The notes below the pieces were generated by a model. It was not told the DNA's origin, did not search any database, and was given only the letters and a program-made list of their open reading frames with translations. Below are positions 33,901 to 44,431 of a stretch of DNA of 64,000 nt, piece by piece; the stretch's first letter is position 1; the number at the start of each line of letters is the position of its first letter. Source of the stretch: Sphagnum compactum (Eukaryota; Bryophyta; Sphagnopsida; Sphagnales). Location: positions 36,632,213 to 36,696,212 of the forward strand of contig OZ234493.1 of NCBI GenBank assembly GCA_965153455.1, read 5' to 3'. A program made the translations under genes and the position numbers.

Positions 33901-35654
33901 AACTTACTTAGTACTAAGTAGTTACCCACTACCTCCCCACCAATTTTATCAATTCCAGAAAGTGGGATATTCACCACTTGAGTTGCCGAGTTTTTATCAG
34001 TGTTGGCCCCCTTGGGCAGTTATTTGATTTTGTTAATGAACTTCTGTTCTGATTTCTTTATTTTTAGAAATCAAAGAACATCCTATTCTGGTTTTTTAAA
34101 CCCCTGAAAGAACTTGCAATTTTAATGAAACAACCAGTTAATCCCAGTAGTTTTGTAGAACGTTATTTGATCAGTTTTTAATTTGATTGAAAATCACAGA
34201 CATATATCAGCTTTGAGTCTTTGATTGCTTGAGAACCATGGTTATATATCTGAACACATTCTTTAATTTTTGAGAATCACAATTCTGAAATTGAAGACCT
34301 GAAACCGAGGGGGGTTTGGTAATACCCACCCAACACTGATTTCTACCAGCATTGGATAGTTCTCATGTTTGGAAAGCTGGGATTGACAAGGATAAGATAT
34401 ATGTGTGCCCTTGATTGATGGCTCTCAAAATCAAAGAACTGGTGTTGACCCTTGATTGGGGAGGTTCTAAAAAATCACAGAACTGGTTTTGACCCTTCAT
34501 TGGGATTCTTTAAAAATCAAAGAACTTAAACTGTTTGGTTTGTTGCCAGTTCTTTCATGAAAACCAACAGTTTTTTTTTATTAAAAAAAAACCTGGAACC
34601 AAAAGGGTCTGTGATGCTGGAAGTATTGAAGAACTAGAATTCTAAAAAATTTGACTAAAACTGTGATTCTAAATTTTTTTCAAGAACCCAGAACTGAAGG
34701 TTCTTTGATTTCTAATAGTTAAAAAACCCAGAACACAATTCTTCACAAAATCAAAAGAACTGTCCAACAGTGGTTTCTACCAGTGTACGAGTCTCTTTAC
34801 TCTTAAGAAGAACATCTGATTCCAGCTCTAAAAAATAAAGTAGAACTGTCACAGTTCTGGTTTCAGACATAAATAGAATCAGGATTCTGGTTCTTAATGA
34901 AATTTCATTTTGGTTTTGATATCAGATCTAAAATCCGGTTTGGTTCTTCGCAGCCCAAACTGGAACTGAGGGGTGATTACTGGTTAAACTCGGAGTAACC
35001 CCCCTTGATTCTTCAGAAACTTGTGTCTCTGTTATGATCCCGGTTCTGGCTCCATATACATAAATAGAACAGAGAACCCGATTCCAGGTCCTATAATTAA
35101 GCGCCGGTTTCAGTTCTGAAAATCAGACCAGATTCCAGTTCGGTTCTTTCTAAGGGGAACTGGCGATTCCCACCGCCAACCGTGCAACGCTGGTTTCTAC
35201 TTTCTCCCAGACAGACAACACAGTAACAAGAACCTCACGAAAACGATGGAAGTTACAGACGAAGCCACGAAGAAAGGGGCCACACAAAGGGCAGGAAACA
35301 CCGAAATGAACCAAACAAGGAGCTCTTAGCAAGAGAAGACAGCACTAAAAGGCCATCAAAGGTTACCTCTATTGGGTTAGGTTCAAGCAATATCAGCTGA
35401 TGCTCTTGCTCCGAAGAGATGGGTGTCTCAATAGAACTCGGGTTATCAAGGATTGTCGAGGGATCATTGACGTTCTCCCCTCCTTTCGGTTCTTGTTCGA
35501 CCATGGTTATCTCTGACTGATGAGATCTTTCGCCAATCCAGCTGATTATGTTGAATGGGGGAGGCTCTGGTGGAATCTGTTTCCCCCAAGCGTCCTTGCA
35601 GCTAGAGGGCAGGCTCTTCATGCCCAGCTCTTCATCCCTAGGGTCCGGTTCCAT
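26527..35654 (-). CDS. NB-ARC(partial)-LRR-protein kinase gene, five-exon model
   Basis: Model: exons 35654-35367, 33803-33432, 32931-32479, 32354-29508 and 27987-26527. All four introns are phase 0 with GT..AG borders, and no exon contains a stop. The predicted protein is about 1806 residues: linker 1 (96), linker 2 (124), NB-ARC C-terminal part (151), 34 LRRs plus linker 3 (949), helical domain plus kinase (486). The start is the ATG at 35654 (context AAAATGG), behind a good acceptor (poly-T then GCAG at about 35668) that implies a 5' UTR intron. It resembles moss kinase-NBS-LRR proteins, but here the kinase is C-terminal and no P-loop is seen. Likely role: intracellular immune receptor or decoy. 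The exon joins are inferred from splice signals; two adjacent genes remain possible. Confidence 0.6.
29508..32354 (-). CDS. Exon 4: 34 leucine-rich repeats
   Basis: 949 codons from acceptor GTGATAG|GTCGCA to donor AAG|GTAATT, both phase 0. After two irregular LRRs typical of TNL proteins (residues about 20-84), 34 units of exactly 24 residues follow, with consensus CSxLKELPTSIGQLIALQxL plus DLSG. There is no indel and no stop over about 2.45 kb. The exon ends in a third copy of the linker (SHQFKISMEQKLEERSNN .. DPSTFDKPIPIK). Open reading continues 45 codons past the donor into a hydrophobic stretch, which I read as intron. Likely role: ligand or partner recognition in an immune receptor. Confidence 0.85.
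32479..32931 (-). CDS. Exon 3: C-terminal (ARC2/winged-helix) part of an NB-ARC domain
   Basis: 151 codons from acceptor TTTATGTAG|TATTGC to donor AAAAG|GTTAGT, phase 0 at both ends. Residues about 75-150 follow the end of TIR-type plant NB-ARC domains: EIERTIFLDIACYFSG, IRIWDFQSHLIGLQSLKDKS, and EISMHQQLEDMGQKIA (an MHD-like motif reading MHQ). The P-loop, kinase-2 and GLPL motifs are not found here or upstream to 35.7 kb, so the nucleotide-binding half is missing. A 124-bp intron separates it from the LRR exon. Confidence 0.7.
33432..33803 (-). CDS. Exon 2: linker module copy 2
   Basis: 124 codons between a strong acceptor (CTTTTGTCTTCTAG|TTTGG) and a donor GAG|GTCAGT, both phase 0. It contains CCWTIEPQGSREVDQ, then SHHQLEITMEPELEGGQ and AQEHRLTSLEPDQIQE, aligned with exon 1. 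No known domain. The tandem arrangement with exon 1 indicates exon duplication. Confidence 0.5.
33804..35366. repeat. Intron 1 filled by a degenerate dispersed repeat
   Basis: Words such as CCAACACTGRTTTCTACCAG occur near 33995, 34325, 34755 and 35170 (330-430 bp apart), with many AGAACTGG/GGTTCT words between them. The right end of the window (63830-64000) carries the same vocabulary in reverse orientation (CCAGTGTTGGGTGGTTACCC, GGAACTGGAACTGGAACTGG). Confidence 0.45.
35367..35654 (-). CDS. Exon 1: linker module copy 1
   Basis: 96 codons from ATG (MEPDPRDEELGMKSL) to a donor GAG|GTAACC. The C-terminal 55 residues (SHQSEITMVEQEPKGG .. DPSTILDNPSSIETP .. EQEHQLILLEPNPIE) are homologous to the end of exon 2 and to the end of the LRR exon. 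It is acidic and proline-rich, with no recognised domain. An acceptor at about 35668 would place CCWKMEP just upstream, matching CCWTIEP in exon 2, so the homology covers the whole exon. Confidence 0.5.
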
Positions 35655-36400
35655 TTTCCAACAACTGCTGCAAAAAAAATAATATCACAATGATATTGCT
35701 CTACGACATCACACCATACATAAGCTGCCTCTGCTCAACACAGTAGAGGTCACGAAACGTTTTCATGAAAAGAAGCTTCTGCAAACAATCACGGGCAACA
35801 AATTTCATGGTGAGCGCTGATTCTTGGCAACAATAGGAAGTGGACCGACCGAGTTTGGGGATGAAAAGGCATGCTGGTGGGAAACAGATACCTGGGAGAG
35901 TTTCGTTGGTTTTTCCTTTCGCTTCCTTGAACCAGCTTTCTCGACTAACCTATACTTCTTGCTAACAGTAGGAAGTGGACCGACCTTGCCATTAAAGCAG
36001 CTGAATTGCACATACATAAAATTTGTGTAAAGTGAAAGCGGTCATCAGCAAGCCAGTCCAGAATACGATTTGGCATGTGCAAAACCGTTACACCAGCGAG
36101 CAGCTTGAGGGCAAGCCCAGATCTACAAACATGAGAACGGATGACAATTTGGGTGTGAGTGCAGTCTCCAATCTAGATTCTAACTTGACCGAAGAGGGAG
36201 GCAGATGTGTTTCCTCGTGTTGTGGTGCACGTGGTTTGTCGATAAGGAAATTTGAGGCTATTTGGAGATTTCCACGAAACCAACTACCTTCATTTCATAG
36301 AAATAATATGGATGTGCAGTCGTCCTTTTGTCACGATGATTGCACTCCTCCCTCTGGAAAATCACTGGGAAACACTCCTCTCTGATTGCAGTGCTTGTGC

Positions 36401-36612
36401 CAGGGTGAACCAGCACCCATGTTGGTACCTTCACCGCTTTGAGTGATGATCGAAGCCTCTTAGTGGCCATATTTAAGCCCAGAAAATGTTAGATTTGAAC
36501 TCAGAGACCCTGAAATTTTAGTCTAAGCATGGGATATTTGTACAATTTAGAAATAATTTAAATGGATTTTGGGATATTTACCATGGTACCAACGTGGGTG
36601 CTGACGTGCTGA
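36401..36612. repeat. MITE-like element, copy 1
   Basis: Left GTGAACCAGCACCCATG then TTGGTACC (36405-36429); right GGTACCAACGTGGGTGCTG (about 36582-36600). The ends are inverted with one mismatch over about 19 bases. The small frame starting MATKRLRSS at 36470 (minus) lies wholly inside this repeat. Confidence 0.5.
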
Positions 36613-36985
36613 CTCGCCCAAGGTGCCGTGCTCCATCCGCTGAATACAATGTGTCCTTCTGCTGTGAAAAAAGTCAATGTCACGATTCCAGAAATCCTTG
36701 AAAGAGGGTGGGTTCAACTTGGTAGTGATAAAGTTTTGAAGTAATTTGATTCTTTAAGATATTTTTCTCTCCTGGCAGAATGCGCCACTAATGGCCCGCT
36801 CCATGGCGTTAACTGATAGGGAACCGTTGAAAATATAGGAGGGAACACTTGAGAACAATCGGTAAAGGGGGAGGTTTTGCAGAATTAAGAAGGAAAAAAA
36901 AGCATCAACAGCCGGTCCAGAAGACAGTACAACAAATACTGACAGATACGCAATCTCATGGTCGGTGATGGGCAGGACCGGCAGG

Positions 36986-37654
36986 GCCGCAGTGAACCAG
37001 CACCCACCAGTGCACTATGAAGAATGAATGGTAAGTGGTCAGGAAACAGTTTTCTGTTGGGTTCCAGTTCCTTAGCTAACCATGGTGGTTAGCTCACTTG
37101 TTCTTTTTTCTACCTACCTACTGAAAACCCACAAGCAGGTTGTTAGTAGGTAGGTAGTAAAAACAGCCCTTACCTATTTATAAACCATCTATTTACCTAG
37201 TAGTTACCTATTTTCCTACCAATCTACTTATATATGAGACCTGTTTCCTACAGAATTGGTTACCAAGGTGAAACCAAAGAATTATTGAACCAGCACCCAC
37301 CGGTGCACCATGAAGGATGAATGATAAATGGTGTGAAAACAGTTTTCTGTTGTGTTCCAGTTCCTTAGCTAACCATGGTGGTTAGCTCACTTGTTTTTTT
37401 CACTACCTACCTACCAACAATCCACAAGCAGGTTATTAGTAGGTATCTAATAAAAACAGCCCTTACATATGGATAAACCATCTACTTACCTAGTAGTTGC
37501 CTATTTTCCTACCTACCTATGTACGAGACCTATTTCCTGCAGAATTGATTACCAAGGTGAAACCAAATGATAATTGAGTTGAGGTTCATCCACAATTGAG
37601 TAATAATGGGCATCCAGTGGATGGTGCACTGGTGGGTGCTGGTTCACTGTGGCC
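36986..37654. mobile_element. MITE-like element, copy 2, with internal duplication
   Basis: Left end GGCCGCAGTGAACCAGC (36986), right end GCTGGTTCACTGTGGCC (37654). The inverted repeat is perfect over at least 26 bp around CAGTGAACCAGCACCCACC and continues outward to GGCC with one mismatch. The body contains a tandem duplication of about 290 bp (36991-37285 and 37286-37560); both units include TTCCTTAGCTAACCATGGTG and TACCTACC words. No transposase. Confidence 0.65.
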
Positions 37655-37829
37655 GACTGGCAGTTTATGCTATTTTTTTACCTATCCCATACCTTAGACA
37701 CGTGAGAGAGATTGTGATCAGATAGACATAATCTGATCAGTCCTGGACCTTAGTAGAAAGATGGGGATCCAGCTCTTTACCAGGGGCTGCACCAATTATG
37801 TCCTGCCCACTTCCTGTATCACTGTCTTC

Positions 37830-38020
37830 AGGTCAGAGTGAACCACCACCCACCAGCCTCCAGGGCACCATGCAGGCAGCAGGATGATAGATGGTGTGTG
37901 AACAGGGAACACTTTTTCCTTGTATCCATGTCGCAAGGCTAGCAGCAGTGGTTAACTATGTACCCATGGTGGTTAACTATGTACTAACCATTGACATGCA
38001 TCTCTCTATGTAGTAGCCAC
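37830..38020. repeat. MITE-like fragment, copy 3
   Basis: Left-end sequence AGTGAACCACCACCCACC at 37838 followed by GGCACCATGCAGG and GTGGTTAACTATG, as in copy 2. No partner right end is clear. Confidence 0.4.
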
Positions 38021-38327
38021 AAAGTACCTCACCTACTTTCTTCCTCCATAGAAAGCACATTCATTTGGTACTTCTCTATGATACTTATCAACTTACTACC
38101 TCAACTTACTACCTACATTATCATAAAGTATAAATTATAATGTAGGGAGTTCTCACAGGTCAAAAAAAGGTACATTCAAAGGAGTCAAAGTAATTGTAAA
38201 AGCATGACTTCCACAGTTACATTAGGTACATTGAGAATAGCTTCCAAGACTTGTAAATAACAAGTAGCTCATTGCTTGATGTCTCTGCCCTAGCACATGA
38301 TTTTTTGGTGCCAGCGAACTGGCTCTG

Positions 38328-38613
38328 GGCCATAATGAACCAGCATCCACTATTGCACCAGATGCCCAGTAATGTCTCAGTTGTGGACGAAACACAACTT
38401 AGTTAATATCTGGTTTCTTGTAGCCTATTTTATAAGAAGAAGGTCCTGTGGGTAGGGAGATAGTTAGGAAAGTAGGTGACTACCTACAACAGGAGATAAA
38501 GTGGCCTAACTACTGTTGTTACCTAGAGACTGGAACCGAACAGGAAACTGTGTGCTGACCACTCACCATCCATTCTAAGTGGTGCACTGTGGGTGCTGGT
38601 TCACTGTAGCCCC
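38328..38613. mobile_element. MITE-like element, copy 4
   Basis: Left TGAACCAGCATCCACTATTG (38335), right GTGGGTGCTGGTTCACTG (about 38589-38606), inverted with few mismatches. About 280 bp, no coding capacity. A further single left end (GTGACCCAGCCCCCATGAC) is at 38829. Confidence 0.5.
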
Positions 38614-39214
38614 GACTTTGAATGCCGTTCCTTCCAAACCAGCTACTGTTCAAATAGGAAATACTCCTGGAAATGGGAGACTAATTGAACTCTGCATGCT
38701 TCTGTAGTCTACCCCTCAGAGGAGGAGCCGCTCAAAACAGAGAGAGCACGTGGGATGTACTTGTGACAGAACAGTAGTGGGCCCAAGCGAAATGTCAGCC
38801 AAACATGAGTAACTGACCATTACGGCCGGAGTGACCCAGCCCCCATGACTGCACCAGTTCCGTTTGGGATGAACTCAAGTTCATCCCAATTATTGGATCT
38901 CCTGCAGGCATTGAGGTTGGGTCATTTTAATTTTTTTCCCTCACTTACTTCAAAGCTACCCATTTAAAAAAAAAATTCGACTGCACAAGCATTTCAAATC
39001 CCAACTACCTACCTCCACCCCACCAAAAACCCTAAACCTCGTCGCCACTCAAACCTTACCATTGTAGTTTGTAGGAGGCGAGGAACATTGTTGTAGTCGA
39101 AATTTCAGCGTAGCTGAAGGAGCAAAGGAGCTGTTAAGTGATTAACAGTGATTAGGAACCAAGTGTTGTTACAACATAGCAACTTAATATTGTTGTAACA
39201 TCGAAGCGTAATTA

Positions 39215-39395
39215 AATGTTGTTGCAAAATTGGAGCGCAAAAGCGATGTTGAAGCAGTGCTGCAAAAGACGATGTTGTAAAGGTGGTGTTGAAGCGGTGT
39301 TGCAAAAGACGATGTTGCAAAAGACGGTGCTGCAGAAGATTTGTTGAAGTGGTGCTGCAAAAAACGCTGCTCCAAAAGATAACATGTGCATCTGT
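39215..39395. repeat. Short GTTGCAAAAGACG-type tandem repeat
   Basis: About ten irregular units of 15-18 bp built on GTTGCAAAAGACGATG. They give open frames on both strands (for example Gln/His/Phe-rich ones) that I regard as repeat artefacts. Confidence 0.6.
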
Positions 39396-39599
39396 GGCAA
39401 GTAAGTTTACATTAGCCCTTTTTTTTTTCTTTGTTTTTTTTTATTCATGTCCCCTTCCAGAGAAAACGATTACAAGTGCTGCACTCGTTTTCAATTTCTA
39501 TTGTTCTTAGGGTAGAAGCTGATGACGAATGCAACATTCATTGTCGTCCTGTTCTTCTTATGAAACCAGGGCAGAAAACAACGATGAACGCGCCTCATT

Positions 39600-41175
39600 G
39601 TTGTCTTTTGTTTGTTTTCCTTGCATTGTAGAAGACAATGACGAGCCTCCCCATTCATCGTCGTTTTCTGCAACTCAAGAAAAAAAAAAAACACAGAAAA
39701 CTAAAAGAAGACGATGAGCTTTTCGGCTCGTCATTGTCCTCTTCAACCCAAGAAAAAAACCTTGATGTTGGTTTTTCTTGGGTTGCAAGAAACAACAATG
39801 AGCCTCCCAACTTGTCATTGTCTCTTAACTTTTTTTCTTCAATTGTAGGAAACGATGACGAGTTGGGAGGCTTGTCGTTGTCTTCTACGATTAAAGAAAA
39901 ACAATCAAGGATGACGACAAGTTGGGATCCCAACTCGTCATCGTCTTTTAGTGTTTTTTTCCCTTAGTTGCGGAAGATGATGACAAGCCGGGATCCCGGC
40001 TCGTTGTCATCCTTTGTAGTTTTTTCTTTAGCTGCAGAAGACAACAACAACCCTCCCGACTCGTTGTCGTCTTCTGCATTTTTTTCAGTTGTAAAAAACG
40101 ACAACAAGCCGAGAGGCTCATCAGCATTTCTTGGTTTTATTCCTTAGTTATAGACAATGACGACATGCTAGGATCCCAGCTCGTTGTTGTCCTTGGTGTT
40201 TTGTTTTTAATTGCAGAAAATGACAACAAGCCTCTTGGCTCATTATCGTTTGCTACATTTTTTTCCTCAGTTGCAGAAGACGATGACAAATCGAAAGGCT
40301 CGTCATCGTCTCTTGGTTTTTTTCTCAAGTGCAGAAAATGACGACGAGTCGAGATCCCGGCTCATCGTCATTCTTGGATTTTTGCTTGAGTTGCAAAAGA
40401 CGACAACAAGCCTCCCAACTTGTTATCGTTTTCTACATTTTTTTCTTTAGGTGCAAAAGACAATAACGAGTCGGGAGGCTCGTTGTCATCTCCTGGTTTT
40501 TTTCCCTCAAGTGCATACGACAACGACAAGCTAGGAACCCAGCTTGTCGTTGTCCTTAGTTTTATTTTTTGCATTTATTTTTAGTTGTAGAAGACAACAA
40601 CGAGCTAAGATGCTCATCGTTGTCATTTCTTGGTTTTTTCTTCAAGTGTAGAAGTTGACAATGAGCCTTATGGCCCGTCATCATCTCTTTATTTTTTTCT
40701 CAAGTGTAGAATATGACAACGAACTAGGAGGCTTGTCATCATTTCTTAGTTTTTTTCTCAAGTGCAGAAGACGACGACGAGCTTCTTAACTCATTGTCAT
40801 CTCTTGGTTTTTTCTTCAAATGCAGAAAATGACGACGAGTTGGGGGGCTCACGGCTTGTTGTCATCTCTTGGTTTTTTTTCTCAAGTGCAGAAGATGCCA
40901 ACGAGTTGGGAGGTTCATTGTCATCTCTTGATTTTTTTCCTCAAGTGCAAAAGACGACGACGAGCCGAGATCTAGGCTCATCGTCATGTTTTGTTGTTTT
41001 GCTTCAGTTGAAGAAGATGACAACGTTGCGACTTGTTGTCATTTTCTACATTTTGTTTTAGTTGTAGAAGACGATGAGGAGTCGTGAGGCTCATCATCAT
41101 CTCTTGGTTTTTTTCATGTAGTGCAAAAGATGATGACGAGCCTCTCGACTCCTCGTTGTCTTTTGCTTTTTTTTT
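39600..41175. repeat. 60-bp minisatellite of hairpin units
   Basis: About 25 units of 59-61 bp (regular steps near 40155, 40216, 40276, 40335, 40396, 40456, 40516). Each unit has inverted arms of the type GACGACGAGCCGG..CCGGCTCGTCGTC, often around GGATCC, followed by a poly-T spacer (TTGGTTTTTTT) and CAAGTGCAGAA. Arm sequence varies between units, yet the two arms tend to stay complementary. All open frames here are repeat readings. Confidence 0.8.
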
Positions 41176-42282
41176 TAGTTGTACACAAACGCACCACGTG
41201 TCATGCCCGTATTTAATGTAATTATTAATAAATTTTCAATTATAAAAATTAATTTACATGAATTCATGTAAATAATTAGTCAATATAACCAAATAATTAT
41301 AATAAAAATTAATTTAATAATATAACTTATGATTTATATTAATTCAATTCGATTATAATGAAAAATATAATTATAATACTTAAATTTTATAATTAGATTA
41401 TATTAATTATTGTAATGAAAAATAAAACTTCCAAAGTATAGGGCTTTTAAGCCTTTAAATATAATGAACAATATTTATTATTATTGATATCAAGAACATT
41501 TAAATTTGCAATTCTTTTTATTTCAAGTTGTTGTTTTTGTATAAAAAAGTTGTAACAAGTTGGAAAAAATAAGTTATTATACCTTTTTATACGTTGTTTG
41601 CAATTGTTTGTTTAAGGGAGCTTGAAGTTCTTGGGTAGTGATGGCAATCGTTATTGTTGGGGAAATTCAAGCTTTTGTTTTTCTTTTTTGGATTGATTGT
41701 TGTTTAAGGATTTGAGTGCTTTTGCTGTAGGATGGCACGTCCTTGAAGGAAACTTAAACTCCAAGGAAAGGTGACTGCTGATAATCAACAAGTTAATGTT
41801 GTAGCAAATGAAGAGGAAATTGAAGTGGAACAAATAATTATCATCTACACTCCTACTTTTGAAGGTAAACCTTAATCCCACTCCTATTCTTGAAAGTAAA
41901 TTTGTTGTGATGGATGATACATTTCACATGATAGGGTTGAAAAGAATGTAATGCAACACATTACAAATAAAAAATCTTAATCCAAACCCTAAACCCCATT
42001 TTCATTCTCTATTTGAGAATGGGGATGGGGTTTTTTTATGCCCAATTTTTTCCAAGCAATATCCTCATTGTTTGAAGGTTTTAATTGCTAGCCTATTTGC
42101 AATGCTTTCCTTGTATTTAATGTTTATTTGCTAGTTTGTAATACCTTCATATTTTTAGAGTTCTCTTGCTAGTTTATTTGCAATACCTTCATATTGTGTA
42201 CGGTTTTCTTACTAGTCTGTTTGCAATACTTTCATCATTCTTAAGGATTACTTGCTGATTTGATTTTGAATGTTATTCTTGT
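41176..42282. other. AT-rich, no gene
   Basis: Mostly AT-rich spacer; a phrase CTTGCTAGTTTATTTGCAAT recurs several times at 42120-42230. No gene seen. Confidence 0.45.
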
Positions 42283-42689
42283 AAGGGTGTGAGGAATTAT
42301 TGCACACCTTCACCACTAAGATATGCACTCACAATAAAAACCCAGTTGGAAGTGGAACTACTATGTAGTGTAGTCTAACAAGTAAGGTGGTTCGAGGTAA
42401 GTAATGAAATTCACCAAAAATCTAATGCGTTGTGTCCAAATTGAAGCTATAAAACATCGTGAGGGAATTGTAACTCACCATGATGGAATATTGAGGAGCC
42501 GTATGTTGATGTTCATTTCAATGTCATGTTCGATGGTTTGAAACCTTCCATTCCGTTTGTCATAACAACTACATACAACATCCTAATCTAACATGCATTG
42601 GAGTTGGAAGCTAATATAAAAGGAGCCATGTTTAAACAAATCTCATAAGTTTTTATTTTATGTTTTTGATCAAGAGTTAAGCCTCGGAG

Positions 42690-43105
42690 CTAGGAGCCAC
42701 TCGCCTAGTTTGAGGAAAAAATAGATAATTCAACCCCCTCTACTTCCAACTAATGTAGCTCCCTTATAGAAAGCCCGATCAAGCTGAATTTTTAGGAAGG
42801 GCCTTCTACAACTTCTAAGCTAAAACTAATTCAAATTTGACACAAATCCAACGGTGGATTTGAGAGAAATAACTAATTGAACCCAAAGTCCAGAGGCTTT
42901 GCCATGAAAATCATTCCATGAACCCCACTACAACCCCCTCTACTTCCAACCCACGTAGCTCCCTTACAAAAAGCCCGATCAAGCTGAATTTTTGGGAGGG
43001 CCTTCTACACCTTCTAAGCTAAACCTAATTCAAATTTGACACAAATCCAACGGTAGATTTGAGAGAAACAACTAATTGAACCAAAAGTCCAGAGGTTTTG
43101 CCACA
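42690..43105 (+). repeat. 200-bp tandem repeat, about two units, in element C copy 2
   Basis: Two units containing AAGCCCGATCAAGCTGAAT (about 42771 and 42976, near 200 bp apart) and ACACAAATCCAACGGT. They correspond to the three-unit array at 3350-3945. Confidence 0.75.
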
Positions 43106-44017
43106 AGCACTTGCTACACAAGTTCCTTTCATGCTTAATCCTTACACACACACTTCCCATGAGCACCTCTCCACACATAAGAACTAAAAAACAATCTTCC
43201 TCACACTCATCCTCCTTCCTTTTTTTCTTTTTTTTTTCACATACACAAGAAGTCCTATCTTTTGCAAGCCTCCATGACCTTCCTTGAGCTTGTTCCCCTT
43301 GTCCTATAAAAGCTTCGAAATCCTTTTGCACCAATCAATGGCCTCCTCATCCTTCAAGGGCCAATGAGAATTTGAGAATGAATTGTCATCCAATTGAAAT
43401 TAGGATGAGAATCCTTGGGCCCAATGAAACACAAGAGATATTCCATCCTCCAATCAAAGAGGATGACAATCCTCATGACTAATGGGATTGGAGGATCCAA
43501 CCTCCCCCTTATCTTGGATATCTTGATGAGGTCTCTTGAGCTTGATCCTTATCTTTTCCATCCGTTGACCCTCACATCCTATTTCTTCATCCTAATTATT
43601 TCAAGTAACTAACTACTAGGATAATTTATCGGTAGTAACAAGGAAGAGTCCTTGAGTTCTTACTTGATTAATTCAATGGTTGAAGTAACATTTCCGTGTA
43701 ACATTTACTCCTTTGATATTTTCTACCTATTTATTTTACTATGCACTAATTAACTATGTAGTACATAGTAAATTGGAATTACAATTTGCATCACCAAAAA
43801 AAAAACTCTCACATACTTCTAGATCCACCGTTGAATTTAAGGTTTGATGAATCCCTTAGATTTAGGGTGTTCGAGTTTTCATGAGGTTTCGCTGTCACTC
43901 CCACACTTTATGCCTACCCTAATTTGTTAAATAAAAAGGCCTCGACCCCTTTTGAACGCAAGTACCACCTTGTTTGTACTACCTTCTTGGTTTTTGTTGA
44001 TGCAGGTGCAACTAGTC

Positions 44018-44431
44018 ATGGCGGACGATGACGCTACGCCTTCAAATCCTCCAGTCGCACCCGTATAACAAAAAGAGCTTGAAGAAGCACCGCTCGACTT
44101 GAATGTTTCTCAACGGCCGCGCGAAGAAAAACCGCCCAGGAGAGTGGTGCGCACTCGAGTCGATCGTTCGGTATGGGATCGTCGATTGTCTCCTAACCCA
44201 CATGCTTTAGCAATTTATTTAGAGTTTGTTCCTGCTCGTGGAGCCGCGCCAGAAAGGTTTGAAGAGTGCCAGTGCAAAGATGATGATGTCCGTCTCCATT
44301 GTCGAACGTGGGTTCCCGGTGATGGCCATTATCGTTGGCTACGAAGCCCGACCAACCCACTTCCCCTGGAGCATCGAGCCGAGTACCTCGCTCGCACCAT
44401 TCGCCGCATCCTAGATTTTTTACAAGTGTGA
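44018..44431 (+). pseudogene. Element C reading frame (137 codons, one internal stop), unknown protein
   Basis: ATG at 44018 (MADDDATPSNPPVAPV), a TAA at 44066-44068, then 121 open codons to TGA. It follows an acceptor-like TTGTTGATGCAG at 44005, so an intron upstream is possible. The protein is basic in the middle (RRVVRTRVDRSVWDRR) with SPNPHALAIYLEFVPARG and a Cys/His-bearing ECQCKDDDVRLHCRTW, ending YLARTIRRILDFLQ. I recognise no family. It is GC-richer than its surroundings and is preserved in copy 1 at 2045-2473. It could be a gag-like or accessory protein of the element family. Confidence 0.5.

Noticed and set aside
35805-36017. Minus-strand frame with repeated VGPLPxVxK and a donor-like CAG|GTATCT
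   Set aside because: Its phase does not join exon 1 without a stop; at most it is 5' UTR.
36258-36470. Small frame starting MATKRLRSSLKAVK with a donor-like AAG|GTACC, a possible first exon of the NB-LRR-kinase gene
   Set aside because: It lies entirely inside a MITE-like repeat, and its donor is part of the repeat's end.
39105-41061. Many open frames rich in Gln/His/Phe or Asp/Ser on both strands
   Set aside because: They are readings of the tandem repeats and have no conserved composition or start context.
43014-43334. 106-codon minus-strand frame
   Set aside because: Antisense within element C; the corresponding segment of copy 1 gives unrelated frames.
44226-44414. 62-codon plus-strand frame
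   Set aside because: An alternative frame inside the better-conserved 44018-44431 frame.
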